The translations under genes and the position numbers were made by a program. A stretch of DNA of 64,000 bases from Sporofaciens musculi (lineage in GTDB: Bacteria; Bacillota; Clostridia; Lachnospirales; Lachnospiraceae), in the NCBI RefSeq assembly GCF_009830285.1, contig NZ_WUQX01000001.1:4960501-5024500 (forward strand), given 5' to 3'. The notes beneath the pieces were generated by a model, which ran no database searches, was not told the DNA's origin, and saw only the letters and a list, made by a program, of their open reading frames with translations. Positions 44,875 through 52,050 of the stretch are shown here, piece by piece (position 1 is the stretch's first letter; every line of letters starts with the position of its first letter).

Positions 44875-46542
44875 CTATGCGCTCCTTCCTGCTTTCCGCT
44901 TTACTTCTTCCCTGTCCTCCAGAATCTTCCGGCCAAGACCTTCCATGATACGGAATTCGTCCATGAAATAAAAATCAATCACAATCTGTTTATTTTCATA
45001 AACATATATCCGCCTGATAAGGCTGCTCAAAGTGTGCCGGTCTATCTCCCTCAGTTCCACGCAGTCCTGGAAGGTTTTCAGACGTCCCGCAGAAAGCACT
45101 CCCTTTTTGAACATGCTTTTAATGAGCTGCTCCTGTTTCTGCATGGCAGCCTCCAGTTCTTTCCCTTTCTGCGTAAAACCGCTGTGCAGGCGTTCAAATT
45201 CCTCCTTTGTGACAACACCCGCCCTCAAATCCTCATATAAGCCGGAGCAGAGGGAATAATATTTATCCTGCTCTTTTTTCAGCCGTTCAATCTCCTTGTC
45301 ATACCGGGCAACTGCTTCAAAGTTCGTCTCATACCGCACAGCCCTGTCAAAGAGTTCCTTTTCTTTCAGGAAGGAATTTGCAAACTTCCGGATGCTCTCA
45401 CAGATGATCTCCTTCAGCGCACTTTCCTCTATGCTGTGCCTGCTGCACCCTTCCCCGCGGTTCTTTGTGGAACAGATATAATACACTTTGGACACGCCTT
45501 TATAGCGGGTCACGCGCCTTATCATCTGCTCTTTGCAGTCGCCGCAGAACAGTATCCCTACAAACGGGTTTAACGTCCCTGATTCCGGGCTTTTCCGCCC
45601 GTCTGTTTTCAGCAGGCGCTGTACCACCGCAAAGTCATCAGCGGATATGACTGCCTCATGGGTGTTCTCCACCTTGATCCATTCTTCTTCCGGCTTTGCG
45701 GTATGCTTCTTTACCTTATAATTGACCTTCTCCGTTTTTCCCTGAACCATGTGCCCCAGATAAACCTCATTGGTCAGTATCCGTTTTACCGTGGCATTCC
45801 CCCAGACACTGCTTCCTGTCCCGGAAAAACCACTTTGATAATGAAGCCCCATTGACTTTTTATATTCTTTGGGAGAGAGTATGCCCAGGCTGTTCAGCTT
45901 TTCCGCGATTGCGGATAACGCCATCCCCTCAATCTTCCATGCGAATATCCGCCGCACGTTCTCCGCCGCGTATTCATCTATGACCAGCCGGTTCTTATCT
46001 TCCTCACTCTTTTTATACCCATAGACGGCAAAGGCAGATACGCACTCCCCGTTCCTGCGCTTTACCTCAAGCTGGCTTTTTACCTTTGTGGAAATATCCC
46101 GGCAGTAAGAATCGTTTATAAAGTTTTTTACCGGCAGGACAATGGAGCTTTCCCCTGTGTCCGCCGATATGCTGTCAAAATGGTCGGTCAGCGCAATAAA
46201 GCGCACGCCAAGAGCCGGGAAAGTCTTTTGTATGTACCTCCCGGATTCAATGTAATCGCGCCCGAAACGGGACAGGTCTTTCACTACCACACAGTTCACC
46301 CTGCCTGCCTCAATGTCGCCGATCATCCTCTTAAATTCTGGCCTGTCGAAATTGCTCCCTGAAAAGCCGTCGTCCACATAGATGTCATAAAGCTCTATGT
46401 CCGGCTGCTCCCGTAAGAATGATTTGATGAGTTCCCTCTGACTTCCGATGCTGTTGCTCTCGGACTTATTTAAACCGTCCCTGTCCTCGTCATCCCTTGA
46501 AAGACGGAGGTACATGGCCGCATAGAATTGTTTTGCTTTCAC
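44875..46542 (-). CDS. Large serine recombinase 1
   Basis: 555 aa starting at a GTG (46542) with GGGG about 9 bases upstream. The catalytic motif is AAMYLRLSRDDED and a second catalytic motif is VVVKDLSRFGRDYIESG. The zinc ribbon is LFCGDCKEQMIRRV...ICSTKNRGEGC, with a coiled coil near 400-470. It is the first cistron of the four-recombinase operon, and a promoter TTGAAA-N17-TAATCT lies about 95 bp upstream. Confidence 0.93.
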   Translation of the reverse strand: MKAKQFYAAMYLRLSRDDEDRDGLNKSESNSIGSQRELIKSFLREQPDIELYDIYVDDGFSGSNFDRPEFKRMIGDIEAGRVNCVVVKDLSRFGRDYIESGRYIQKTFPALGVRFIALTDHFDSISADTGESSIVLPVKNFINDSYCRDISTKVKSQLEVKRRNGECVSAFAVYGYKKSEEDKNRLVIDEYAAENVRRIFAWKIEGMALSAIAEKLNSLGILSPKEYKKSMGLHYQSGFSGTGSSVWGNATVKRILTNEVYLGHMVQGKTEKVNYKVKKHTAKPEEEWIKVENTHEAVISADDFAVVQRLLKTDGRKSPESGTLNPFVGILFCGDCKEQMIRRVTRYKGVSKVYYICSTKNRGEGCSRHSIEESALKEIICESIRKFANSFLKEKELFDRAVRYETNFEAVARYDKEIERLKKEQDKYYSLCSGLYEDLRAGVVTKEEFERLHSGFTQKGKELEAAMQKQEQLIKSMFKKGVLSAGRLKTFQDCVELREIDRHTLSSLIRRIYVYENKQIVIDFYFMDEFRIMEGLGRKILEDREEVKRKAGRSA

Positions 46543-46637
46543 TGTATCACCCCTGACTTTTTATTAGCTAACAAGGATAGCCGTTATCCCATTTAAGCCT
46601 GAAAGCCAGGGTTTCCACTGAATTTAATCCTGACTTT

Positions 46638-46666
46638 AGATTAACATAACTTTTTTCTCTTTTCAA
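46638..46666 (-). promoter_or_regulatory. Promoter of the recombinase operon
   Basis: Minus strand: TTGAAA (46661-46666) and TAATCT (46638-46643) are 17 bases apart. A small dyad GGATA-GCCGT-TATCC lies downstream at 46583-46597, between promoter and start, and could be an operator. Confidence 0.65.
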
Positions 46667-46688
46667 GGATAAACTGCATCCCGCCCGG

Positions 46689-46958
46689 TTAAATATGTAT
46701 CTCCGCAAGCCGCCGCAGGTATTCCTCCATCTTGTCGTCAATGGTCGGCCCCTCCTCCATGAAGCGGACTTTCACAATATAGTCCCCGATCCGGTGAATG
46801 TATACGTTATTGGTCTGTGCTGCAAAAGAAGCCAGCTTCTGGGGGACGGGTTTTTTCGTGTCAACCACAATATCCCTTAAATCCGTCAGGCTGTTAATAT
46901 CTACATCCCGTATATCCACAGCCGCCATCTCCTGTAATTTTTCCCTTGTCAGTTCCAT
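46689..46958 (-). CDS. Small mobile-element protein (DUF6870-like)
   Basis: An 89-aa acidic protein (DIRDVDINSLTDLRDIVVD; FAAQTNNVYIHRIGDYIVKV) resembling a small family I recall as DUF6870, common beside recombinases in Clostridia elements. GGGGCAGGAT precedes the ATG. No enzymatic motif. It lies between the recombinase operon and the ParB-like genes on the same strand. Function unknown; the family name is from memory. Confidence 0.75.
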   Translation of the reverse strand: MELTREKLQEMAAVDIRDVDINSLTDLRDIVVDTKKPVPQKLASFAAQTNNVYIHRIGDYIVKVRFMEEGPTIDDKMEEYLRRLAEIHI

Positions 46959-47111
46959 ATCCTGCCCCTTGACCGCCTTTCTATATCTTATTTCCAGTTA
47001 TGGTTGTCTTATCACAAAAACCTGTGCCCTCCCTATACCAGCGGGATGGTACACTGTACGCACCGCCCATTTACCAGAACGGTATGGAAAAGGCTTGTGA
47101 CAACCAGTGCA

Positions 47112-47975
47112 TTACCCACGGAAGCGGTAAGGGAGTTTCCTGCCCCCGCGCTGCCCGTTATACTTTTCCAGTATCACACGGGCGAAACGTAGGGCCGTGT
47201 TGCTTGTGGAAAAATCCGCCCGTCCCCTGCGGTTGATCTCATCCGGGTCGCACTGCGAGAGCCGGGAAATAAAAGTCTTATCGTTTATCTCCGTATCGTA
47301 AGCCTTAACAAAGAGCGCCATGCCGGAAAGTACAGCCGCTGTCAGGGAGCGCGGGTCTCCCTCCCAGGCGTCCCACAAAAGCTGTAACATGCGGGTAAAG
47401 GATGCGCCGCCCAGCAGACGGTAAGCATTTAGCAGCGCACGGGTAGATACGATCTCTCCGGTTTTCCCGTGGCTTTTCCCAAGCGCCCATATAAAGCCGC
47501 CGTTTTCGACTAACCGCTTGACTTCCGTGATCTCCGCATCCGTGCCGGATTCCGCCAGCACATTTGTGGACTGTGACAGGCTCAGGCGCTTCTTAGCCTT
47601 GTCCAGCTTATAGCAGAGGTCAGCTTCCTGCTCATAAGTCAGGCCGTCATAGACCTTGCAGTCCACCATGACGCCCCTGCCGCCGTTCATCTTCCGCATG
47701 GCGGAAATGCGGTGCTGCCCGTCCACTACATAAAATCTGCCGTCACGGAAACTGACCGTGACCGGGTCAAGCAGGCGCTCGTCCCACTCCCTTATCAGCC
47801 GCTCCACCTCTTTCGGGTTTACCGGGCGCTGGTATGGAAGGCCGGAAGTCAGGCGGTTTGTGTGGATGGAACGCACAACACCCGGATTGCTGTACTCCGG
47901 GTCTGGCTGAAGCGCCGGTTCCGGTTTTGGTTTTACCGGTTTTGAAGTATTATGCTTTTTTCTGTAACTGCTCAT
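47112..47975 (-). CDS. ParB/sulfiredoxin-fold protein 2 (DUF6551-like)
   Basis: A 287-aa protein with a basic Pro/Lys-rich N-terminus. The ParB-like nuclease fold follows in residues 40-130, with a visible core of VNPKEVERLIREWDERLLDPVTVS and VVDGQHRISAMRKM. The GQHR motif corresponds to the CTP/phosphate-binding GxxR of ParB. The C-terminal half is helical with no clear HTH. It overlaps the upstream ParB-like gene by 4 bp. Probable role in element maintenance or regulation; not proven. Confidence 0.85.
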   Translation of the reverse strand: MSSYRKKHNTSKPVKPKPEPALQPDPEYSNPGVVRSIHTNRLTSGLPYQRPVNPKEVERLIREWDERLLDPVTVSFRDGRFYVVDGQHRISAMRKMNGGRGVMVDCKVYDGLTYEQEADLCYKLDKAKKRLSLSQSTNVLAESGTDAEITEVKRLVENGGFIWALGKSHGKTGEIVSTRALLNAYRLLGGASFTRMLQLLWDAWEGDPRSLTAAVLSGMALFVKAYDTEINDKTFISRLSQCDPDEINRRGRADFSTSNTALRFARVILEKYNGQRGGRKLPYRFRG

Positions 47976-48898
47976 GTTTTCATTGTCCTTTCTACTTTAT
48001 GTAATAACTGCCCGGCGGCGGCGCAGATGGAATCCGTCAGTTCCCGGAGGATGGATAACTGCTCCGGGCTGACAAAGGGAAATACCGTGTCATAATAAGG
48101 GTCACTGTACCAGCCGATCTCTTTATGGAATTTCCGGACGAAAGCCTCATATTCTTCCAGGAAGCTGTCCGGCGTGCCGCTGCAATCCTTATCCGGGTCT
48201 TTCAGTTCCGCTATCATATCCTTTAAACTGCCCCCTGCTTTTTCCGGTTCTTCCTTTTTCTTTTCTGCATATTCACCCATGTTTCTGATCTGTTGTGTTG
48301 TCAAAAGCCTTGCCGCTTCTTTCTGGTCTTCCGGTTCTAAGCGCGAGAGTTTTAACGCCTCCTTTTTGGAAATCTTTTTATCCGCATTTTTGATGATTTC
48401 CTTCGCTTCCTGTGTCAGATTTTTTGCGGTCTGTATCTGCCGTTCCACAGTCCGGGGGACTACCCCCAGCTTTTCAGCGGTGTCCTGCGCAAATGACTTC
48501 GTTTCTAAAAACGACATTTTGTCGCTTTTAGAAGTCTGGCCATTGCGCATCCCCCGTTTTGTTTCCGGGTGTAGGGTCTCATATATTTCTTTCCGGCGCA
48601 GGAGTATCTCGCCGTATTCCAATGTAGACATGTCGCTCCTGACAATGTTCTCATCAATCTCCGCCAGTTCCGCCGCCAGCCCCTCCAGGCTGCTGACAGT
48701 GCAGTCCACTTCCGTCCACCCAAGCCTCTTTACCGCTTCCAGACGGTGGAGGCCGGCGATCAGGAAGTTATCACGGTCTATGGTAAGGGGATTCAAAAGC
48801 CCGATTTCCCGTATACTGTCCGCCAGTTCCCCTACATGGCAGGTGTCAAGGCTGCGCCGCCCTTCCTTTACCTGAATTTCTTTTATGGAAAGCCGCAT
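47972..48898 (-). CDS. ParB-like DNA-binding protein
   Basis: A 308-aa protein. Its N-terminal ParB domain shows LADSIREIGLLNPLTI and FLIAGLHRLEAVKRLGW. A central helix-turn-helix (QDTAEKLGVVPRTVERQIQTA, residues 136-156) and a helical C-terminus follow. This is the full plan of a ParB/Spo0J-like or Noc-like protein, but no ParA is adjacent. It lies directly beside the 850-bp repeat-rich non-coding region, where a binding site might be found. Confidence 0.88.
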   Translation of the reverse strand: MRLSIKEIQVKEGRRSLDTCHVGELADSIREIGLLNPLTIDRDNFLIAGLHRLEAVKRLGWTEVDCTVSSLEGLAAELAEIDENIVRSDMSTLEYGEILLRRKEIYETLHPETKRGMRNGQTSKSDKMSFLETKSFAQDTAEKLGVVPRTVERQIQTAKNLTQEAKEIIKNADKKISKKEALKLSRLEPEDQKEAARLLTTQQIRNMGEYAEKKKEEPEKAGGSLKDMIAELKDPDKDCSGTPDSFLEEYEAFVRKFHKEIGWYSDPYYDTVFPFVSPEQLSILRELTDSICAAAGQLLHKVERTMKT

Positions 48899-49745
48899 AT
48901 AAGCAACACCCCCTTATCCTCTTTATCTTTTTTACTGCCTGCTGGATGGAACACCATGCGCCGCAAACCCCGCCTATTCATCAGTACGCATCAAAAAGGC
49001 TTGTGGCGGCAGGTCTTACATCCCGCCAGACACCACCACACTTCGCGTGATGTCTTATTAAATAGAAATCCGGCAGGCGTTTCTCCACACCTGCCGGAAA
49101 CATCAAAGGCCGCCACGCTCCGCGTGACAGCTTATTAAGTAAAAGGATAACCGTCCGGAAAGTCCATGTATAAAACTCCTGTGTTTCCGGTGCCGGTTCC
49201 TGCAAAATCATAAAGTTCCTGTTTTGTGCCGTATTATCAGGCGGCGTGACCGCCCTTCTGCCCACCCCCGGCACGGGAATATCCAAGCCGCCTACGGCTC
49301 CATAAGCGCCATGATACCGACAGCAGGTGGCGGCAGGTGACTAAGCTGCCCAAGCCATGCCCACAGTATCCCCCTTTCACCCTGCGGTACGGGAATATGC
49401 TGGTTCTCCTTGATCTGGCGGCTCATGGCGGTTCCGGCGCTGCCATGCGCCGTTTACAGGCCCTCCGGGTTGCCGCTCGTGCCTTTGAAGTCATCTTGTT
49501 TGACAGGAACATCAGGGGAGGGAGGGAAAAACTTCTTCCCTCCCTGTCCCATCCGTACCCGCAGGCAGTCATCGCGCCCGTGCCTGGGCCGCTTGCTGTT
49601 TTCACAGCCCCGCACAGATAGAGAAACTTGAATACTGGTTATGAACAGAGTTTTCCCCTGTTATTTTCCAATGTCCGTAAGAGGGAATAAAAACCCCCTC
49701 ATAATGTAAGGGACTGTACCAGCATCCTGATAGAAAAAAATCTGA
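48899..49745. other. GC-rich non-coding region with repeats and hairpins (candidate origin or oriT)
   Basis: This 847-bp stretch has no gene I can support. It holds a 9-bp stem TCCGGCAGG/CCTGCCGGA at 49069-49098; two 29-base direct repeats flanking it (49033-49061 and 49110-49138, 23 of 29 identical, both with CGCGTGA and CTTATTAA); a GGCGG-CGTGA-CCGCC dyad at 49240-49254; and a perfect 10-bp stem AGGGAGGGAA/TTCCCTCCCT at 49519-49545. A plus-strand frame at 49337-49621 is open but lacks a ribosome site. The position between ParB-like and sigma-factor genes makes a transfer or replication origin, or a centromere-like site, possible. Confidence 0.5.
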
Positions 49746-50195
49746 TTATTTTTCCATCAATTTTCTCAGCTTGTCCAAAAGCCTGTTTTTCCGGTAGTGG
49801 ATAGTGTTCTGCGAAACGGCATACAGCCCTGCCACTTCCCGCTCCGTCTTTTCCAGATAGAACAGTTCTTCCAGAAGCGCCATCTCCTCCGTGGAAAGAC
49901 TGTGCAGGACAGCCCGCAGTTTCTCTATCAGGTCTGCCCTGACCACCCTGTCCTCTACGGAATCGCCTGTTGCCGCAAACTGCCAGTCCTGCTCCACAAG
50001 CTGTTCATAGGACAGTTCCCGGCTGGGGATATAACGTATTTCCTTCGTTTCCGGGTTTACCTTTGTATGCCCCTTTTTCAGCCTGCCCATAAAATAACGC
50101 TCCTTATCCTCCGCGCGGTAGTATTCCCGGTACACTTCCTCACTCACCGGTACGGGCTGTCCGTTTATGTATAAATAGAAATCTCTTTTCTCCAT
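49746..50195 (-). CDS. Small sigma-70-like factor of the mobile element
   Basis: 149 aa from the ATG at 50195 (MEKRDFYLYINGQ), with GGAGGG seven bases upstream; the longer frame to 50276 lacks a ribosome site. The N-terminal part (INGQPVPVSEEVYREYYRAEDKE) is typical of sigma-like factors on Clostridia conjugative elements. A region-4 helix-turn-helix ends the protein (REVAGLYAVSQNTIHYRKNR). Region 2 is not recognisable, so it may be a regulator rather than a true sigma factor. Confidence 0.85.
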   Translation of the reverse strand: MEKRDFYLYINGQPVPVSEEVYREYYRAEDKERYFMGRLKKGHTKVNPETKEIRYIPSRELSYEQLVEQDWQFAATGDSVEDRVVRADLIEKLRAVLHSLSTEEMALLEELFYLEKTEREVAGLYAVSQNTIHYRKNRLLDKLRKLMEK

Positions 50196-50392
50196 GTATT
50201 TTCCCTCCGAAATTCTGAAATAAAATGGGTTCCAGAATCCCGGAGGGAGGGGCACGGCACCGTAAGGGAACGACACCCTGCGGCAGAAAACGACATAAAA
50301 AAAGCCGCACCCGGAAAGTTCCAGGCACGGCGGGAAGTTTTCTGTATTTTATTGGAAATTCATAAGGACGTGGGGAATTTTTTGTCGATAGC

Positions 50393-50430
50393 AGAAGCGC
50401 CGCAATCCCTGTAAGGACTGCGGCGCTTCT
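50393..50430. terminator. Strong 12-bp GC-rich hairpin
   Basis: A perfect stem AGAAGCGCCGCA/TGCGGCGCTTCT with a 14-base loop, without an adjacent T-run on either strand. It sits in the 478-bp gap between the sigma-like gene and the response-regulator gene. The rest of that gap holds the right-hand TTGTCA repeats and no supported gene. It may be an attenuator in the leader of the sigma-like gene or a factor-dependent terminator. Confidence 0.5.
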
Positions 50431-50570
50431 ATGTGTCTGTTCTGGTTCTCCTGTCTTTCCCCCTGGTTCCACCAATATATTCCCCTTACCAGCGGGAAAC
50501 GATATTTCTTCCTAAGATTTTTAATGATTCCCTGCTTATTTGTAGTAAAAGGAATTATAAACGATGATAT

Positions 50571-50597
50571 TGTCAACAAATTATCGTAAGTTTGTCA
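50571..50597. repeat. TGTCAA...TTGTCA repeat at the right side of the element
   Basis: TGTCAA and TTTGTCA bracket ACAAATTATCGTAAGT, which resembles the left repeat L2 (ACAAATTATTGTCAAGTT) with one indel. It lies about 9.3 kb from L2, outside the sigma-like gene. A candidate right end or recombinase-binding site; the match is imperfect. Confidence 0.35.
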
Positions 50598-50673
50598 AAA
50601 GATGAGCAGATAACGCAAGTTACGACGAAAAACGGCATAACCGCAAAGATTACACCGTTTCTATATGTTTGTG

Positions 50674-51378
50674 CTATGTATCGTCCTGGATGAACCGGTA
50701 GCCCACGCCGCGTACATTTTCAATGCGGCAGGAAGTACAGTCTGCTTCCTCCAGCTTCCTGCGTATCCGGTTCAGGCAGGAATGGAGGCCATTATCGGCA
50801 TCCCGCAGGTAATCGTCACCCCACACCTCACGGTAAAGCTGTTCATTCGTAAATACCCGTTCCGGACTGGATGCAAGCAGGCAGAGCAGGTTAAACTCAT
50901 ACCGCGGAAACTCCATTTCCTGCGAATTGATAAAAACCTTGTGATAATCCACGTTAATAAGTAAAGTACCCTTTGAAATAATGATGAAAGGCTTCTGATC
51001 AACCTGGTTCAATTCCGTATAACGCCTGATTAACGCATAGCTGCTGGCGAAAATTTCTTCCACATAACTATCTGACCACTTAATATATTCATCTGCACCT
51101 GCTTTAATCGCAGCAATTTTTTCTGCACTGTCATACTGCCGGTTTAATACCATGATTGGGGCGTTTGTCAATCCCCGTGTAAGTTTTAATGAGGTTAAAT
51201 ACTCCTGTCCGTCTGAAAAAATAATAACCAACAAATAATCGGTATTCCTCGACAGTTCACAGGCAACCTCCCCAACACCAGATACTATGCGGGCAAATAT
51301 ACCATCTTTCTGCCATTCTCTCCGAAGGTCAGACAACTGTGGTCTTTCTTGGCATAATATCAATATCTTTCTTTCCAT
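50674..51378 (-). CDS. Atypical response regulator (no phosphoacceptor) with winged helix
   Basis: A 234-aa protein with receiver fold plus OmpR-type winged helix (FPRYEFNLLCLLASSPERVFTNEQLY; LHSCLNRIRRKLEEA; VRGVGYRF). The receiver lacks the usual acidic pocket: CQE replaces the EDD type, and the strand normally ending in Asp reads YLLVIIFSD with Phe at the phosphoacceptor position. No kinase gene is adjacent. It is likely phosphorylation-independent and may respond to level, dimerisation or a ligand. It is divergent from blaI across a 287-bp gap with a TATAAT at 51401-51406 on its own strand and the operator palindrome. Confidence 0.85.
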   Translation of the reverse strand: MERKILILCQERPQLSDLRREWQKDGIFARIVSGVGEVACELSRNTDYLLVIIFSDGQEYLTSLKLTRGLTNAPIMVLNRQYDSAEKIAAIKAGADEYIKWSDSYVEEIFASSYALIRRYTELNQVDQKPFIIISKGTLLINVDYHKVFINSQEMEFPRYEFNLLCLLASSPERVFTNEQLYREVWGDDYLRDADNGLHSCLNRIRRKLEEADCTSCRIENVRGVGYRFIQDDT

Positions 51379-51529
51379 AATTGCCTCCTTCTATTACGCA
51401 TTATAAAAATTTTCTGGTTTTCAGTCATTGTCATTTCCCGACTTACAGTTTTTTTCCCCGAAATACAGGTATCGCCTTCATAGAAAAATTTTCGGTTTTC
51501 CTGTTTTCAAGACATTTTAAACTTTTGCT

Positions 51530-51580
51530 TTTAAATCTTACTTATGTAATATTTTAATTATTACATAAGTAAGATTTAAA
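51530..51580. promoter_or_regulatory. Perfect 22-bp palindrome containing two BlaI-type operators
   Basis: Arms 51530-51551 and 51559-51580 are exact inverted repeats around a 7-base centre. Each arm contains the dyad TTAC-N4-GTAA (51538-51549 and 51561-51572) with the flank GATTT. On the minus strand a TTGACT and a TAATAA-like hexamer bracket one operator, so a second, divergent promoter may be repressed here. It lies about 20 bp upstream of the blaI -35. Confidence 0.7.
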
Positions 51581-51599
51581 GTCAACTTGTTTTCAAAAA

Positions 51600-51645
51600 T
51601 TGACATTTTCATAAATAGACTCTATAATATTTATTACAGACGTAA
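51600..51645 (+). promoter_or_regulatory. Promoter and operator of blaI-blaR1
   Basis: Perfect sigma-A consensus: TTGACA (51600-51605), a 17-base spacer and TATAAT (51623-51628). A BlaI-type dyad TTAC-AGAC-GTAA (51634-51645) covers the expected start point, so the pair should be autorepressed. AAGGAGG follows just before the start codon. Confidence 0.88.
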
Positions 51646-51665
51646 GAATTAAGGAGGCTTCAAAA

Positions 51666-52049
51666 ATGAAGGAATTGCCGCAGATTTCAGAAGCAGAATT
51701 TGAAGTGATGAAAGTCATATGGAAGCACGCACCGATCAATACGAATGAAATAACGGACAAATTAACACAGACTACCAAATGGAGTCCTAAAACGATACAG
51801 ACTCTAATCAAGCGTCTTGTGACAAAAGGGGCGCTTTCCTATGAAAAGCAAAGCAGGGTATTCGTTTATACGCCTCTGATAGAAGAAAAAGAATACATCG
51901 GGCAGGAAAGCCATTCTTTTCTTGAGCGTTACTATGACGGAGATATTACCGCAATGCTTTCCGCCTATATTGAAGATGACAGGCTTTCCGAATCAGAAAT
52001 AGACACCCTGCACTCACTTCTCCATAAAGGGGCAAAAAGGAGGGATTAG
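51666..52049 (+). CDS. blaI: BlaI/MecI/CopY-family repressor
   Basis: A 127-aa winged-helix repressor. The N-terminal domain (residues 8-75) has ISEAEFEVMKVIWKHAPINT and KWSPKTIQTLIKRLVTKGAL, the family signature. The C-terminal dimerisation helix region, with the protease-sensitive FLERYYDGD segment, follows. It should bind the TTAC-N4-GTAA dyads and be inactivated by proteolysis when BlaR1 senses its signal. It ends 1 base before blaR1. The symbol denotes the family role; no beta-lactamase gene is present in the window. Confidence 0.93.
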   Translation: MKELPQISEAEFEVMKVIWKHAPINTNEITDKLTQTTKWSPKTIQTLIKRLVTKGALSYEKQSRVFVYTPLIEEKEYIGQESHSFLERYYDGDITAMLSAYIEDDRLSESEIDTLHSLLHKGAKRRD

Positions 52050-52050
52050 C

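Noticed and set aside
48174-48875. Plus-strand frame of 233 codons
   Set aside because: Serine-rich antisense shadow of the ParB-like gene at 47972-48898.
49337-49621. Plus-strand frame of 94 codons (starts GTG; TKLPKPCPQYPPFTLRYG)
   Set aside because: No ribosome site, GC-rich composition that opens several frames, and it includes the 49519-49545 hairpin. Not excluded, but not supportable alone.
50140-50475. Minus-strand frame of 111 codons upstream of the sigma-like gene
   Set aside because: It contains the 12-bp hairpin and runs into the sigma gene in another frame; Pro/Arg-rich composition suggests a leader region rather than a protein.
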